Assembly (NCBI RefSeq): GCF_947500065.1
Contig: NZ_CANMQT010000008.1
Span: 186,001-250,000 of the forward strand
Direction: 5' to 3'
DNA from: an uncultured Aquimarina sp.
GTDB lineage: Bacteria > Bacteroidota > Bacteroidia > Flavobacteriales > Flavobacteriaceae
Length of the DNA stretch: 64,000 nt
Numbering within the stretch: the stretch's first letter is position 1; the number at the start of each line of letters is the position of its first letter. This document shows positions 28,678 to 36,700 of the stretch, in pieces. The notes under the pieces were generated by a model. That model was not told where the DNA came from and searched no databases. It worked only from the letters and a program-made list of their open reading frames with translations. A program made the position numbers and the translations under genes.

Positions 28678-29799
28678 ATGATTTTAATACTACTTTTCAT
28701 TGCAGCTTGTTTTCTAGCTTATAGTAATGGTGCTAATGATAATTTTAAAGGTGTTGCAACTTTATTCGGTAGCGGAACTCTCAATTATAAAAAAGCAATT
28801 ATTTGGGCAACTTCTACAACATTTGCAGGATCAGTTGCTGCTATTTTTTTAGCTAACACTTTGGTGAAAAATTTTTCCGGTAAAGGTTTAGTTCCTGATT
28901 CTTTAATTCAATCACCGGAGTTTGCAATATCAATTGCTCTAGGAGCAGCGATAACTGTATTTATAGCTACAAAAATTGGAATGCCTATCTCTACAACCCA
29001 TAGTTTAGTAGGAGCTTTGTTTGGAAGCGGAGTTGTTGCAGTTGGGTCTTCATTTAATTTCGAAAAATTAGGAGGCACCTTTTTAATGCCATTAATTGTG
29101 AGCCCTCTTATGGCTGCTGTGGTTAGTTTTCTTGCATATCTGATTTTTAAAAAACTACGAAAAACAGCTGGAATTACTAAAGAAACCTGTGTATGTATCG
29201 GTGAAGAAATAATTCCAGTTATAAGGACTACGAATTCAAACGAATTTATAACTGTTGATGGAAAAAACCAAAATACTCTGAAAGTATCCAGCGAACTAAA
29301 ATGTATTGAATCGTACAAAGGGATTTTTTTTGGAATTAACTCGCAAAAATTATTAGATTTTGCGCATTACATTAGTGCGGGTATAGTCAGCTTTGCAAGA
29401 GGATTAAATGATACTCCAAAAATTGTAGGACTTTTAATTGTCATTAATGCAATGAACATTACATGGGGAATGATTGCAGTGGCAATAGCAATGGCCACAG
29501 GAGGTCTTATCAATGCCAAGAAAGTTGGGGAGATGATGAGTAAAAAGATTACACCAATGAATAGCGGTCAAGGATTTACAGCTAATTTAGTCACAGGGCT
29601 TTTAGTTACAACTGCTAGTGTGCACGGACTACCTGTTTCAACGACACATGTATCGGTTGGTTCGATTTTCGGGATAGGAACTGTAACAAAAAAAGCTGAT
29701 TTAAAAGTAATTAGAAATATATTAATATCTTGGTTACTGACATTGCCGATTGCTGCTATTTTTAGTGGGATTATTTATTGGATTTTAATGACGATATAA
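28678..29799 (+). CDS. PiT family inorganic phosphate transporter
   Basis: 373 residues, ten or more membrane helices. The two duplicated family signatures are present: GANDNFKGVATLFGSGTL near the N-terminus and ARGLNDTPKIVGLL in the second half, plus TKIGMPISTTHSLVGALFGSG and VHGLPVSTTHVSVGSIFG. PiT proteins import phosphate, often as metal phosphate, with protons or sodium. No PhoU-like regulator gene is adjacent. Flanked by repeat-bearing spacers on both sides. Confidence 0.92.
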   Translation: MILILLFIAACFLAYSNGANDNFKGVATLFGSGTLNYKKAIIWATSTTFAGSVAAIFLANTLVKNFSGKGLVPDSLIQSPEFAISIALGAAITVFIATKIGMPISTTHSLVGALFGSGVVAVGSSFNFEKLGGTFLMPLIVSPLMAAVVSFLAYLIFKKLRKTAGITKETCVCIGEEIIPVIRTTNSNEFITVDGKNQNTLKVSSELKCIESYKGIFFGINSQKLLDFAHYISAGIVSFARGLNDTPKIVGLLIVINAMNITWGMIAVAIAMATGGLINAKKVGEMMSKKITPMNSGQGFTANLVTGLLVTTASVHGLPVSTTHVSVGSIFGIGTVTKKADLKVIRNILISWLLTLPIAAIFSGIIYWILMTI

Positions 29800-29982
29800 A
29801 ATCGCCAGTGTATAACAATCAGTTATTTGGTGAGTTAGATATAAATCAAAATTGATAAAATCCAGCGTAAAACATTACTGAACAACTACTTAACCAAAAG
29901 GGGTGAGTTTTATTAACTAAGAAGTTAAATCAAAACATAAAAAATTGGTTCTGTGTTAAACTCAAAATTCAATACCTTTTTG

Positions 29983-30138
29983 CAATGACGCTAGATACCC
30001 AGTCAAGCTGAGTACAAGCTTTTATAAATTAAACAAGAAATAAAAATGCGCACTTGCCTACCTGACAAATGGCAGGCAGGGATAAATTAATTGGTTCAAG
30101 CATACTTACATTGTTCCGATTCATATATTTGCCGTTAG
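29983..30138 (+). repeat. Promoter-bearing repeat family 2, copy E
   Basis: Shares with copy G the run GACGCTAGATACCCAGTCAA, then AGCTTTTATAAATTAAACAA and AAATAAAAATGCGCAC. Inside is a GGCAGG hairpin (30054-30080). The right end GATTCATATATTTGCCGTTAG contains TATATTTG (30124-30131), an exact -7 box, 23 bp before the ATG of the next gene. The spacer from 29800 to 29982 holds nothing else I can name. Confidence 0.75.
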
Positions 30139-30154
30139 TAACAAGTAAAACAAA

Positions 30155-30604
30155 ATGGAATTTAATACACAAAAAGTCATAAAAAAATCTGAAACTACTA
30201 AGTATATTTCGATTGGGTTAATGATTTATGGGCTAATCAAACTTTTTAGTTTTAATTGGCCGTACCAATTTACTACTTCATCAATTTTAGGATTAGTACA
30301 GGTGATATTATTTCCTATTCTTGGAATTATTTTACTAATAAGTAGTTTGAAAAAAATAAAAATGATAAATGGGGATTTTATAAATTTCAAAGAAGATGTA
30401 TTGCATATTAAATCACGAGGTATTGAAAAAGAAACCCATGGAGTTGACAAAATAAAGTCAATAAAAATAAATCTTGATGATATAATTGTAGATTATATAG
30501 ATGGATTATCCTTAAAAATAAATTTAGTTGATTATACAGATACTTCAACTCGAAAAGAAATAAAGAATAATTTTAAAAATAGATATTCCGAACTCATTAA
30601 ATAA
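30155..30604 (+). CDS. Small membrane protein of unknown function
   Basis: 149 residues. Two hydrophobic segments (about 22-42 and 48-70) are followed by a charged C-terminal domain of about 75 residues rich in Ile, Lys and Asp, with a plausible PH-like or bacterial-PH strand pattern (DFINFKEDVLHIKSRGI). No family assigned. The gene starts just downstream of the copy E promoter-like box and is followed by copy F, so it looks like a one-gene unit. Confidence 0.6.
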   Translation: MEFNTQKVIKKSETTKYISIGLMIYGLIKLFSFNWPYQFTTSSILGLVQVILFPILGIILLISSLKKIKMINGDFINFKEDVLHIKSRGIEKETHGVDKIKSIKINLDDIIVDYIDGLSLKINLVDYTDTSTRKEIKNNFKNRYSELIK

Positions 30605-30655
30605 TTACCAAATAGACAGCAGCCAGTTGCTAACATTATATATAAAATCAGAGGA

Positions 30656-30845
30656 GTTTAGTGCTAGATAGAAAGGTCATTTCCTCTTTTCAGTGGCGCT
30701 AGATACCTAGTCAAGCTGAGCACAAACTTTTATACATTAACCAAGAAATAAAAATGTGCACCTGCCTACCTGACAAATGGCAGGCAGGGATAAATCGATT
30801 GATTCAGGTTTGTTTACCTTGCTCCAATTCATATATTAAACGCTC
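30656..30845 (+). repeat. Promoter-bearing repeat family 2, copy F
   Basis: GGCGCTAGATACCTAGTCAA, AAACTTTTATACATTAACCAA and AAATAAAAATGTGCACC match copies E and G. The GGCAGG hairpin is at 30761-30788 and the right end is CAATTCATATATTAAACGC, with a weakened -7 box. An upstream copy of GCTAACATTATATATAA (30629-30645) is the expected left end after the preceding gene. Confidence 0.75.
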
Positions 30846-30988
30846 TATATCATCAAAAACGCCAATCCATTGACTTAAGATAAGAAATGACTAAATTCGA
30901 ATATTAAAGCGATATAGAGCAATGTATATAGCGCATAACTACACTTCGGGATAGCTAAGACACCATACACTTAACGTTGTGTATCATT
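30842..30988. repeat. Inverted repeat and dyad-repeat fragment before the AraC gene
   Basis: GCTCTATATC (30842-30851) and GATATAGAGC (30911-30920) are perfect 10-bp inverted copies 59 bp apart. The following ACTTCGGGATAGC and CACCATACACTTAACGTTGT resemble the right half of copies B and N. The 416-bp gap 30605-31020 is therefore filled by repeat material. Confidence 0.45.
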
Positions 30989-31020
30989 AGAAATTCAGCT
31001 TCATTAACTAAAACAAAATT

Positions 31021-31863
31021 TTGACTCAAGACCATAAATATTTTAAGTATAAAGACTTCAAAATTATTGAAAAAATAAAGGTCAGTACACCTTTAAAGTA
31101 TGAAGCTATTTTTCAAGACAGAGGTTGTTTTATATATTTTAAGAATGGTAATACCAAGTTACTATCCAGCGAACATAATAAAGAAATAAAAGGTAAGGAA
31201 GCTGTTTTGTTAAAATGTGGAAGTAATTTTCTTGAAATACTTAAAAAAAATAATAATGAAGAATTAGAAACTATTGTAATTCATCTCTTTCCAGAATTGC
31301 TTAAAGAAATTTACAAAAATGAAATACCAACCGCAATTGTAAAACGTTCCAATAGTGAGCAAAGTTTAAAAATTTCTTCGAATGATTTAATAACAAAATT
31401 TATCGATTCTTTAGAGTTTTACTTTGAGAACCCAACCTTAGTAAATAATGATTTGCTTGAATTAAAAGTTAAGGAACTATTATTACTACTCATTCAAACT
31501 AACTATATAGATTCAGTACATGAATTAATCACCGATTTATACAGTACCAAAACCATAAAACTAAATGAAGTTGTTGCTTTACATACATATTCTAATCTTT
31601 CTGTTAATGAACTAGCTAAACTTTGTAACATGAGTCTTTCATCTTTTAAAAGGGCTTTTAGGAGCTTTTTTAATGACAGCCCAAACAACTATATTAATAC
31701 TAAAAAAATTAATAAAGCTAAAGAGCTATTGCAAGTAAGCAAATTGAGCATTAGTGACATTGCTTACGAAACTGGCTTTAATGACCCACAATACTTTACA
31801 AGATTATTTAAAAAACGTATTGGCCTTTCTCCATCCGAATTCCGATTACAACATACTGCCTGA
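31021..31863 (+). CDS. AraC family transcriptional regulator
   Basis: 280 residues from a TTG start; no closer ATG gives a full N-terminal domain. The N-terminal sensor-like domain is about 1-165, and the C-terminal double helix-turn-helix includes VNELAKLCNMSLSSFKRAF and SDIAYETGFNDPQYFTRLFKK. It resembles Bacteroidetes ExsA/AraC-type regulators. The NTF2-like gene starts 91 bp downstream on the same strand and may be its target; ligand unknown. Confidence 0.9.
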   Translation: MTQDHKYFKYKDFKIIEKIKVSTPLKYEAIFQDRGCFIYFKNGNTKLLSSEHNKEIKGKEAVLLKCGSNFLEILKKNNNEELETIVIHLFPELLKEIYKNEIPTAIVKRSNSEQSLKISSNDLITKFIDSLEFYFENPTLVNNDLLELKVKELLLLLIQTNYIDSVHELITDLYSTKTIKLNEVVALHTYSNLSVNELAKLCNMSLSSFKRAFRSFFNDSPNNYINTKKINKAKELLQVSKLSISDIAYETGFNDPQYFTRLFKKRIGLSPSEFRLQHTA

Positions 31864-31953
31864 CCCTTTTGTCCACATCATTGGTCGTTTTCTGCATTTA
31901 AGCACTAAAATTCAAACTTACTTTTGTTCTGTATTATTTAAATAGTAAAGACA

Positions 31954-32445
31954 ATGAAAAAAGTATTAAACCTTTTAGCAATGAGTATTATCATATTTAG
32001 TAGTAATGCTCAAAACGTACAATCAAAAATGAACAACAATTTAAAAACAGAAAAAATGGACAAAGAAAATACAGAATTACAGAGTTTTAATGATTATAAA
32101 AATGTTGAAAAAGCCTTAGAACCTTACATTAAAAGTGCTAAGTCCGGAGATGGAAAACTAAGTCGGTCTGCATTTTATAATCACGCACATATTATAGGTT
32201 CAATAGAAGGCCAAGTTTATAATATGACTGCTGATGAATTTGGTGGCGCAGTTAGTGAAAGTGGGCCATCAGAAAATGTTCAATCTCATATAGCGTGGAT
32301 TGATATTTCTGGACCAGCTGCTGCTGCAAAAGTAGAGTTTTATGATTGGAATGGATTCCGATTTACCGATTTCTTTGTCTTATTTAAAAAAGATGGAGAA
32401 TGGAAAATAAGTGGTAAGGTTTACGATTCCCATAATAAAAATTAA
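31954..32445 (+). CDS. Secreted NTF2-like (lumazine-binding-type) protein
   Basis: 163 residues with a signal peptide (MKKVLNLLAMSIIIFSSNAQ). The body has an NTF2-like cone fold pattern: KSGDGKLSRSAFYNHAHIIGSIEG, then AKVEFYDWNGFRFTDFFVLFKKDGEWKISGKVYDSH. This fits the putative lumazine-binding / NTF2-like family. Such proteins act as small-molecule isomerases or binding proteins; activity unknown. First of five NTF2-like genes in the accessory block. Confidence 0.8.
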   Translation: MKKVLNLLAMSIIIFSSNAQNVQSKMNNNLKTEKMDKENTELQSFNDYKNVEKALEPYIKSAKSGDGKLSRSAFYNHAHIIGSIEGQVYNMTADEFGGAVSESGPSENVQSHIAWIDISGPAAAAKVEFYDWNGFRFTDFFVLFKKDGEWKISGKVYDSHNKN

Positions 32446-32630
32446 ACTTAAAAAAGTAAGACGCATTTGTAACTATTATCATTTGAGCAATAAAATAACG
32501 GTATACAACAAAGAACTGAGTTAAAAAACAAGTCTTTTTAGCCTAATTTAGAAATGAAGTTTTCATCGTATGGTCTTTCTGATTATTTATACTAAAAGTT
32601 AAGCATTGTAAACTTAAGAAGTATATAAGC

Positions 32631-32668
32631 AATAGCGGTTTGGGCGTTAACCCTAACCGCTATTTCAT
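32631..32668 (+). terminator. Intrinsic terminator
   Basis: AATAGCGGTT and AACCGCTATT pair, extended by GGG/CCC, followed by TTCATT. It closes the AraC/NTF2-like unit. The rest of the gap 32446-32785 is AT-rich with a fragment of dyad repeat at its right end. Confidence 0.7.
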
Positions 32669-32713
32669 TAAATTAAAGTATATTGTAAATTAAAAAGTAG
32701 TTGCAAAAAGTCC

Positions 32714-32744
32714 GCTACTACTCATATACAAGACCGTTAGCATC
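32714..32744 (+). repeat. Dyad-repeat right end, copy M
   Basis: CTACTACTCATATACAAGAC followed by CGTTAGCATC closely matches the right end of copy A (AACTAATCTTATACAAGACC then GTTACC). It lies 42 bp before the DUF2855 start. Confidence 0.55.
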
Positions 32745-32785
32745 AATTATGTACTCAGTACTTTTCCATAAACAACTTAACTCAA

Positions 32786-33880
32786 ATGGCAACTATTAAT
32801 GCTTTAGATTTTACAGTAAAGATTGATAAACTTCAAAAATCTCAGTTTGTCGCGAAAACCTATTCTGACGAACTATCATCTAATCAAGTACTTTTAGAAA
32901 TTGAAAAAATTTCGTTTACCTCAAATAACATCACTTATGGCGTCGTAGGAGAACAAATGAACTATTGGAATTTTTTTCCAACTCAATCTGGTTACGGAAT
33001 TATTCCAGCTTGGGGGCTTGCCAATGTTATTATTTCCAATCATCCAGATGTACAAGTGGGGCAACGATTTTATGGATACTATCCAATGAGCACTCACTTA
33101 TTGGTTACCATTGATAATGTTAGCAGTAAAGGTTTTATGGATAATACCGAACACCGACAAGCGCTTCCACCAATTTATAATTTTTATTCTAATACGGAAC
33201 AAGATCCTACATTCACTCCAGAAACTGAGGAATTAATTTCCATATTTCGTCCATTGTTTGTTACATCTTTTTTGATTGATGATGATTTAGCAGATCATAA
33301 TTTCTATAATGCTACACAAATACTCTTAACAAGCGCATCCAGTAAAACTGCTCAAGCCTTAGCATTCTTGTTAGCAAATAGAAAAAAAGAGAATGGATTA
33401 AACTTTAACATTTTGGGGCTTACTTCAGACAAAAATGTAGAATTTGTAAAGCAATTGGGTTGGTATGATCAAACAATAAGCTACGATGAAATTTCTCGTT
33501 TAGATACTAATGAAAAATCCATTGTTGTAGATTTTGCAGGCAACCATAATCTCCAATTCAGATTACAAACTTTACTGAGTGACAAACTGGTATGCAATTG
33601 TCTGGTAGGGCTTGTTGATTGGCAGAACTTAGAAGGTGAAAAACCGCTACCCAGAAAAGGAGCGTTTTTCTTTGCTCCTAAACAAGCAAGAAAACGACAA
33701 AAAGAATGGGGATTAGTAAAATTTCAACAAAAAATTGGAGAAGCTTGGCTACAATTCATAGACGTTACTCAATCAGTCATTTCGATTAAAGAACATATAG
33801 GGACTGAAAAATTAAAACAATTATATTTGGATATGTTAAGTGGGAAAATTGATCCAAAATATGGGAATATTGTAATCTGA
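32786..33880 (+). CDS. DUF2855 family protein (MDR-like)
   Basis: 364 residues. Typical family segments are SNNITYGVVGEQMNYWNFFP, GYGIIPAWGLANVI and GQRFYGYYPMSTHLLV. The overall architecture resembles medium-chain dehydrogenase/reductases with a weak nucleotide-binding region (about 175-260, LLTSASSKTAQALAFLL). Likely a quinone-oxidoreductase-related protein without clear zinc ligands; substrate unknown. Stands alone between two repeat fragments. Confidence 0.85.
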   Translation: MATINALDFTVKIDKLQKSQFVAKTYSDELSSNQVLLEIEKISFTSNNITYGVVGEQMNYWNFFPTQSGYGIIPAWGLANVIISNHPDVQVGQRFYGYYPMSTHLLVTIDNVSSKGFMDNTEHRQALPPIYNFYSNTEQDPTFTPETEELISIFRPLFVTSFLIDDDLADHNFYNATQILLTSASSKTAQALAFLLANRKKENGLNFNILGLTSDKNVEFVKQLGWYDQTISYDEISRLDTNEKSIVVDFAGNHNLQFRLQTLLSDKLVCNCLVGLVDWQNLEGEKPLPRKGAFFFAPKQARKRQKEWGLVKFQQKIGEAWLQFIDVTQSVISIKEHIGTEKLKQLYLDMLSGKIDPKYGNIVI

Positions 33881-33889
33881 ACAAAAAAA

Positions 33890-33938
33890 AATCATAGCTT
33901 CCCTTCGGGTTGTAAACGCACCATACAAGACCGTAACC
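33890..33938 (+). repeat. Dyad-repeat fragment, copy N
   Basis: CTTCCCTTCGGGTTGTAAAC and ACCATACAAGACCGTAACC resemble the centre (CCTTCGGAATTCC) and right end of copies A and B, in a shortened form of about 50 bp between the DUF2855 and NTF2-like genes. Confidence 0.5.
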
Positions 33939-33977
33939 AATTTAAGAAATTCGACAATAATATAAAGTAAATAACCA

Positions 33978-34358
33978 ATGCCAACTATAGAGACAATTGA
34001 AAAATTCATCAATTCTGTTGAACAAGAACCACATGACAAGGTAATTCTTCAATTTTATACTGATGATGCATCTATTCAAGAAAACCAGAATAAACCTAGA
34101 ATAGGAAAAGACAACTTAATAAAAAATGAACAAAGAATGCTTTCAAAAGCTTTGAGTGTGAATTCGACATGTATTCGTCCATTTTTTCAAATTGAAAACA
34201 AAATCATAATTAAATGGAAATTTCAATTTGTATGGAAAGACAACACAGTAACTGAAATTGAAGAATTGGCTTATCAAGAATGGGAAGGTGATAAAATCAA
34301 ACGTGAGCAATTCTTTTATGATCCACAACAATTTATTCCAAAGGAAAAAATTGAATAA
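33978..34358 (+). CDS. NTF2-like (SnoaL-type) protein
   Basis: 126 residues, cytosolic. The pattern fits a SnoaL-like fold: N-terminal helix (IEKFINSVEQEPHDKVILQFYTDDASIQ), IGKDNLIKNEQ, then strands ending with IKREQFFYDPQQFI. Conserved Asp (YTDD) as in ketosteroid-isomerase-like proteins. No signal peptide. Stands alone between fragment N and dyad repeat B, the clearest single-gene unit in the array. Confidence 0.8.
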   Translation: MPTIETIEKFINSVEQEPHDKVILQFYTDDASIQENQNKPRIGKDNLIKNEQRMLSKALSVNSTCIRPFFQIENKIIIKWKFQFVWKDNTVTEIEELAYQEWEGDKIKREQFFYDPQQFIPKEKIE

Positions 34359-34383
34359 TAAAATTGAAAACAAACCGTATACA

Positions 34384-34511
34384 GTAACGTGTATAACTAA
34401 TTGCTTGGTTCTCGTCTACTTGGAAATTCCTTCGGAATTCCCTCTGGTTCGTTTTCTTTTGCTAACTTAGTTCTTGCCAACGCAACTAACCATACACAAA
34501 CCGGTAGTAAC
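34384..34511 (+). repeat. ~128-bp dyad repeat, copy B (attC-like)
   Basis: Left arm GTGTATAACTAATTGCTTGG and right arm CCAACGCAACTAACCATACAC pair with one bulged base and three mismatches, the interior holding GAAATTCCTTCGGAATTCC, itself a hairpin, and CTTTTGCTAACTTAGTT. Right end is ACAAACCGGTAGTAAC, 7 bp before the Crp/Fnr ATG. Length and extrahelical base recall integron attC/VCR sites. Confidence 0.75.
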
Positions 34512-34518
34512 AATTAAA

Positions 34519-35082
34519 ATGGCACATCCTCTAAGACAACATATTGAAGAAGTAATTAGCCTTACAGATGCGGAATTTGATTTTGTGCTGAGCCATTTTG
34601 AGCACATCCATAAGCGTAAACATCAATATATTGTTCAAGAAGGAGAAATTGTCAACAAAGAATACTGGATAATAAAAGGTTGCTTAAAAAGCTATTTTGT
34701 TGACAATACAGGAAAAGAACATATACTCCAATTTGGAATGGAAAATTGGTGGATTACTGATTATGAATCTTTTGTAAAGCAAACCAAATCTAAAACTTCT
34801 ATCGACTGTATAGAGGATAGTGAATTACTGTATATATCTTTCGAAAACAGGGATAAGCTAACTACTCAAATGCACAAAATGGAACGGTTTTGGGCTAAAA
34901 AAAGTAAAATCGGGCGAATTTCACTTCAAAACAGAATTTTATCGTTATTAAAAAACTCGACTAAAGAAAGTTACGACTTACTTCTAGAGCAATATCCAAA
35001 ACTTTTTCAACGTGTTCCTAAAAAAATGATTGCTGCTTATTTAGGTGTTTCTAGAGAAACACTTAGTAGATTAAATTCATAA
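34519..35082 (+). CDS. Crp/Fnr family transcriptional regulator (first)
   Basis: 187 residues from ATG 34519; an upstream TTG lies inside the repeat and is rejected. Cyclic-nucleotide-binding-like beta-roll at about 15-125 (QYIVQEGEIVNKEYWIIKGCLKSYFVDNTGKEH), dimer helix, and a C-terminal winged helix (RVPKKMIAAYLGVSRETLSRL). No FNR-type Cys cluster at the N-terminus. A CRP-like site is found between this gene and the tautomerase operon downstream, its probable target. Confidence 0.9.
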   Translation: MAHPLRQHIEEVISLTDAEFDFVLSHFEHIHKRKHQYIVQEGEIVNKEYWIIKGCLKSYFVDNTGKEHILQFGMENWWITDYESFVKQTKSKTSIDCIEDSELLYISFENRDKLTTQMHKMERFWAKKSKIGRISLQNRILSLLKNSTKESYDLLLEQYPKLFQRVPKKMIAAYLGVSRETLSRLNS

Positions 35083-35108
35083 ATATATTTCTTCTTTTCA
35101 TCACTTAA

Positions 35109-35124
35109 TGTGACCTACATCACT
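35109..35124. promoter_or_regulatory. CRP-type operator TGTGACCTACATCACT
   Basis: Matches TGTGA-N6-TCACA in 9 of 10 defined positions. It lies in the 121-bp gap between the first Crp/Fnr gene and the tautomerase-SDR-NTF2 operon. Further GTGA/TCAC half-sites lie at 35101 and 35133. A near -7 box (CAACTTTG, 35169-35176) is 44 bp downstream, placing the site near -63, a classic class I activator position. Confidence 0.5.
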
Positions 35125-35203
35125 CCAAAGAAGTGACAAATCTCCTTTCAGAAAAATTAGGTTCTTATCAACTTTGTATGACAAATAATTTAATAAAAAA
35201 GTT

Positions 35204-35398
35204 ATGCCATACATTAACATTAGAGTTACTGACGAACAAGTAACACAAGAACAAAAACGTCAATTAATAGAAGGCACTACGCAACTAGTAGTTGATATAC
35301 TTAGCAAAAACCCACAAACAACCCATGTAATTATTGATGAAGTACCAATAGCAAATTGGGGAGTAAATGGCAAACAATATTTAGGAACAAAAAAATAA
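35204..35398 (+). CDS. 4-oxalocrotonate tautomerase family protein
   Basis: 64 residues, the family length. After Met removal the catalytic base is Pro1 (MPYINIRVTDEQVTQEQK), followed by the usual helix and strand ending with HVIIDEVPIANWGVNGKQ; the Arg residues of the canonical enzyme are partly replaced. Tautomerases shift enol/keto double bonds in aromatic-acid breakdown or detoxify halo-acrylates. First gene of a three-gene operon with an SDR (5-bp gap) and an NTF2-like protein. Confidence 0.88.
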   Translation: MPYINIRVTDEQVTQEQKRQLIEGTTQLVVDILSKNPQTTHVIIDEVPIANWGVNGKQYLGTKK

Positions 35399-35403
35399 AG
35401 AAA

Positions 35404-36147
35404 ATGAAAAACAAAACCATAATTATTACAGGAGCATCCACGGGAATTGGCAAAGAAATTGCAAAATATTTTATAACAAGAGAAAGTAATGTTGTAATGA
35501 ACTCTTCGAATGAAGAAAATTTAAGAAAGGCTTATAATGAATTTGGTTCTCCTTCCAATGCAATTTACTTAGCGGGAGACATTAGCAAACAAGAAACAGG
35601 TCAAAACCTTATTGCCTTGGCACTAAAAAAATTTAACTCTGTAGATGTTTTGATTAATAATGCTGGAGTATTTGCTCCAAAACCTTTTTTAGATGTTGAA
35701 GAAAAAGATTTAGATCTTTATTGGAACGTAAACTTAAAAGGAACATATTTCACCTCTCAAGCGGCTATTCCACAAATGATAAAACAAAAAAATGGATCTA
35801 TAATTAATATAGGAACTGTTTTAGTAGAACATGCTATAGATGGATTTCCTTCAACAGCACCAATAACAAGTAAAGGTGCTATTCATTCTTTAACAAGACA
35901 GTTAGCCGCAGAATTTGGAAAAAACAATATCAAGGTTAATACAATCGCACCTGGAATTATCAGAAGTCCATTACAAGGCAAAATTGGAATTGAAGATGCC
36001 GACAGTTTAGCTGGATTACACTTACTAAATAGAATTGGAGAAGCAAATGAAATAGCAGAGGCAGCATATTACTTGGCTACAGCAAATTTTGTCACTGGAG
36101 AAACAATTAATGTGGCTGGCGGTCATACTGTCGGGCACACAATCTAA
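35404..36147 (+). CDS. SDR family oxidoreductase lacking the catalytic Tyr
   Basis: 247 residues from ATG 35404; longer starts overlap the tautomerase gene. The NAD(P)-binding motif is TGASTGIGKE and the NNAG motif is present (LINNAGVFAP). In the active-site region the usual YxxSK reads PITSK (TAPITSKGAIHSL) and the catalytic Ser position lies in NIGTVLVEH, so Tyr and probably Ser are replaced while Lys remains. It may be a non-catalytic or mechanistically altered SDR. C-terminus ENINVAGG-like is normal. Confidence 0.88.
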   Translation: MKNKTIIITGASTGIGKEIAKYFITRESNVVMNSSNEENLRKAYNEFGSPSNAIYLAGDISKQETGQNLIALALKKFNSVDVLINNAGVFAPKPFLDVEEKDLDLYWNVNLKGTYFTSQAAIPQMIKQKNGSIINIGTVLVEHAIDGFPSTAPITSKGAIHSLTRQLAAEFGKNNIKVNTIAPGIIRSPLQGKIGIEDADSLAGLHLLNRIGEANEIAEAAYYLATANFVTGETINVAGGHTVGHTI

Positions 36148-36158
36148 AATAAATAATC

Positions 36159-36527
36159 ATGTATAAAAAGAATATAAAAGAAATTGAATATCTAATTGCC
36201 AATTACTTCATGGGAATTTTCAATGGAGATAGGGCAAAACTTGAAGCCTGTTTTAACGAGAATGTAAATATATATGGAGATATAAAAGAAATCGAATATT
36301 TTAAAAACATAAAAGAATATCTAGATGGAGTCGAGAATAGACAAAGCCCAAAAGATTTGGACGAATCTTTCCATATGAAAATAATTGGAATAGATATTAT
36401 GGGTAAAATTGCAATGGTTAAATTACATGTTCCAATGCTAGGGTATAATTATTATGATTATTTATCACTAGCTAATATCGATAGCAATTGGAAAATTGTA
36501 AATAAGATATTCACTCATATAGAATAA
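36159..36527 (+). CDS. NTF2-like (lumazine-binding-type) protein
   Basis: 122 residues without signal peptide. YFMGIFNGDRAKLEACFNENVNIYGDIKE and AMVKLHVPMLGYNYYDYLSL are the hallmarks of the NTF2-like lumazine-binding type. Starts 11 bp after the SDR stop. The trio tautomerase, SDR, NTF2-like suggests handling of one carbonyl or enol metabolite. Followed by a GCTAAC-type unit end and a terminator. Confidence 0.82.
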   Translation: MYKKNIKEIEYLIANYFMGIFNGDRAKLEACFNENVNIYGDIKEIEYFKNIKEYLDGVENRQSPKDLDESFHMKIIGIDIMGKIAMVKLHVPMLGYNYYDYLSLANIDSNWKIVNKIFTHIE

Positions 36528-36556
36528 ACAAACAGTTGCTAACAAGGATGTCCTAT

Positions 36557-36604
36557 AAAAGCAGTAATGGTACGGGTTCAAACTCGAACCATTACTGCTT
36601 TTAA
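36557..36604 (+). terminator. Intrinsic terminator of the tautomerase-SDR-NTF2 operon
   Basis: AAAAGCAGTAATGGT and ACCATTACTGCTTTT form a perfect 15-base stem around a loop that is itself partly symmetric (CGGGTTCAAACTCG), followed by a short T/A tail. Just before it lies GTTGCTAACAAGG, like the left ends of other units. Confidence 0.85.
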
Positions 36605-36700
36605 TTCAGTATGTTCTTATCCTAAAAGGCAAGTGCATTTCAACCCCCTATTGCTCTTAAATTAACAGTCACCTATAATTTACAAAAGCAATATTATACC

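Noticed and set aside
28908..29318. 136-codon minus-strand frame in the phosphate transporter gene
   Set aside because: Antisense shadow of conserved PiT sequence with no start context or similarity.
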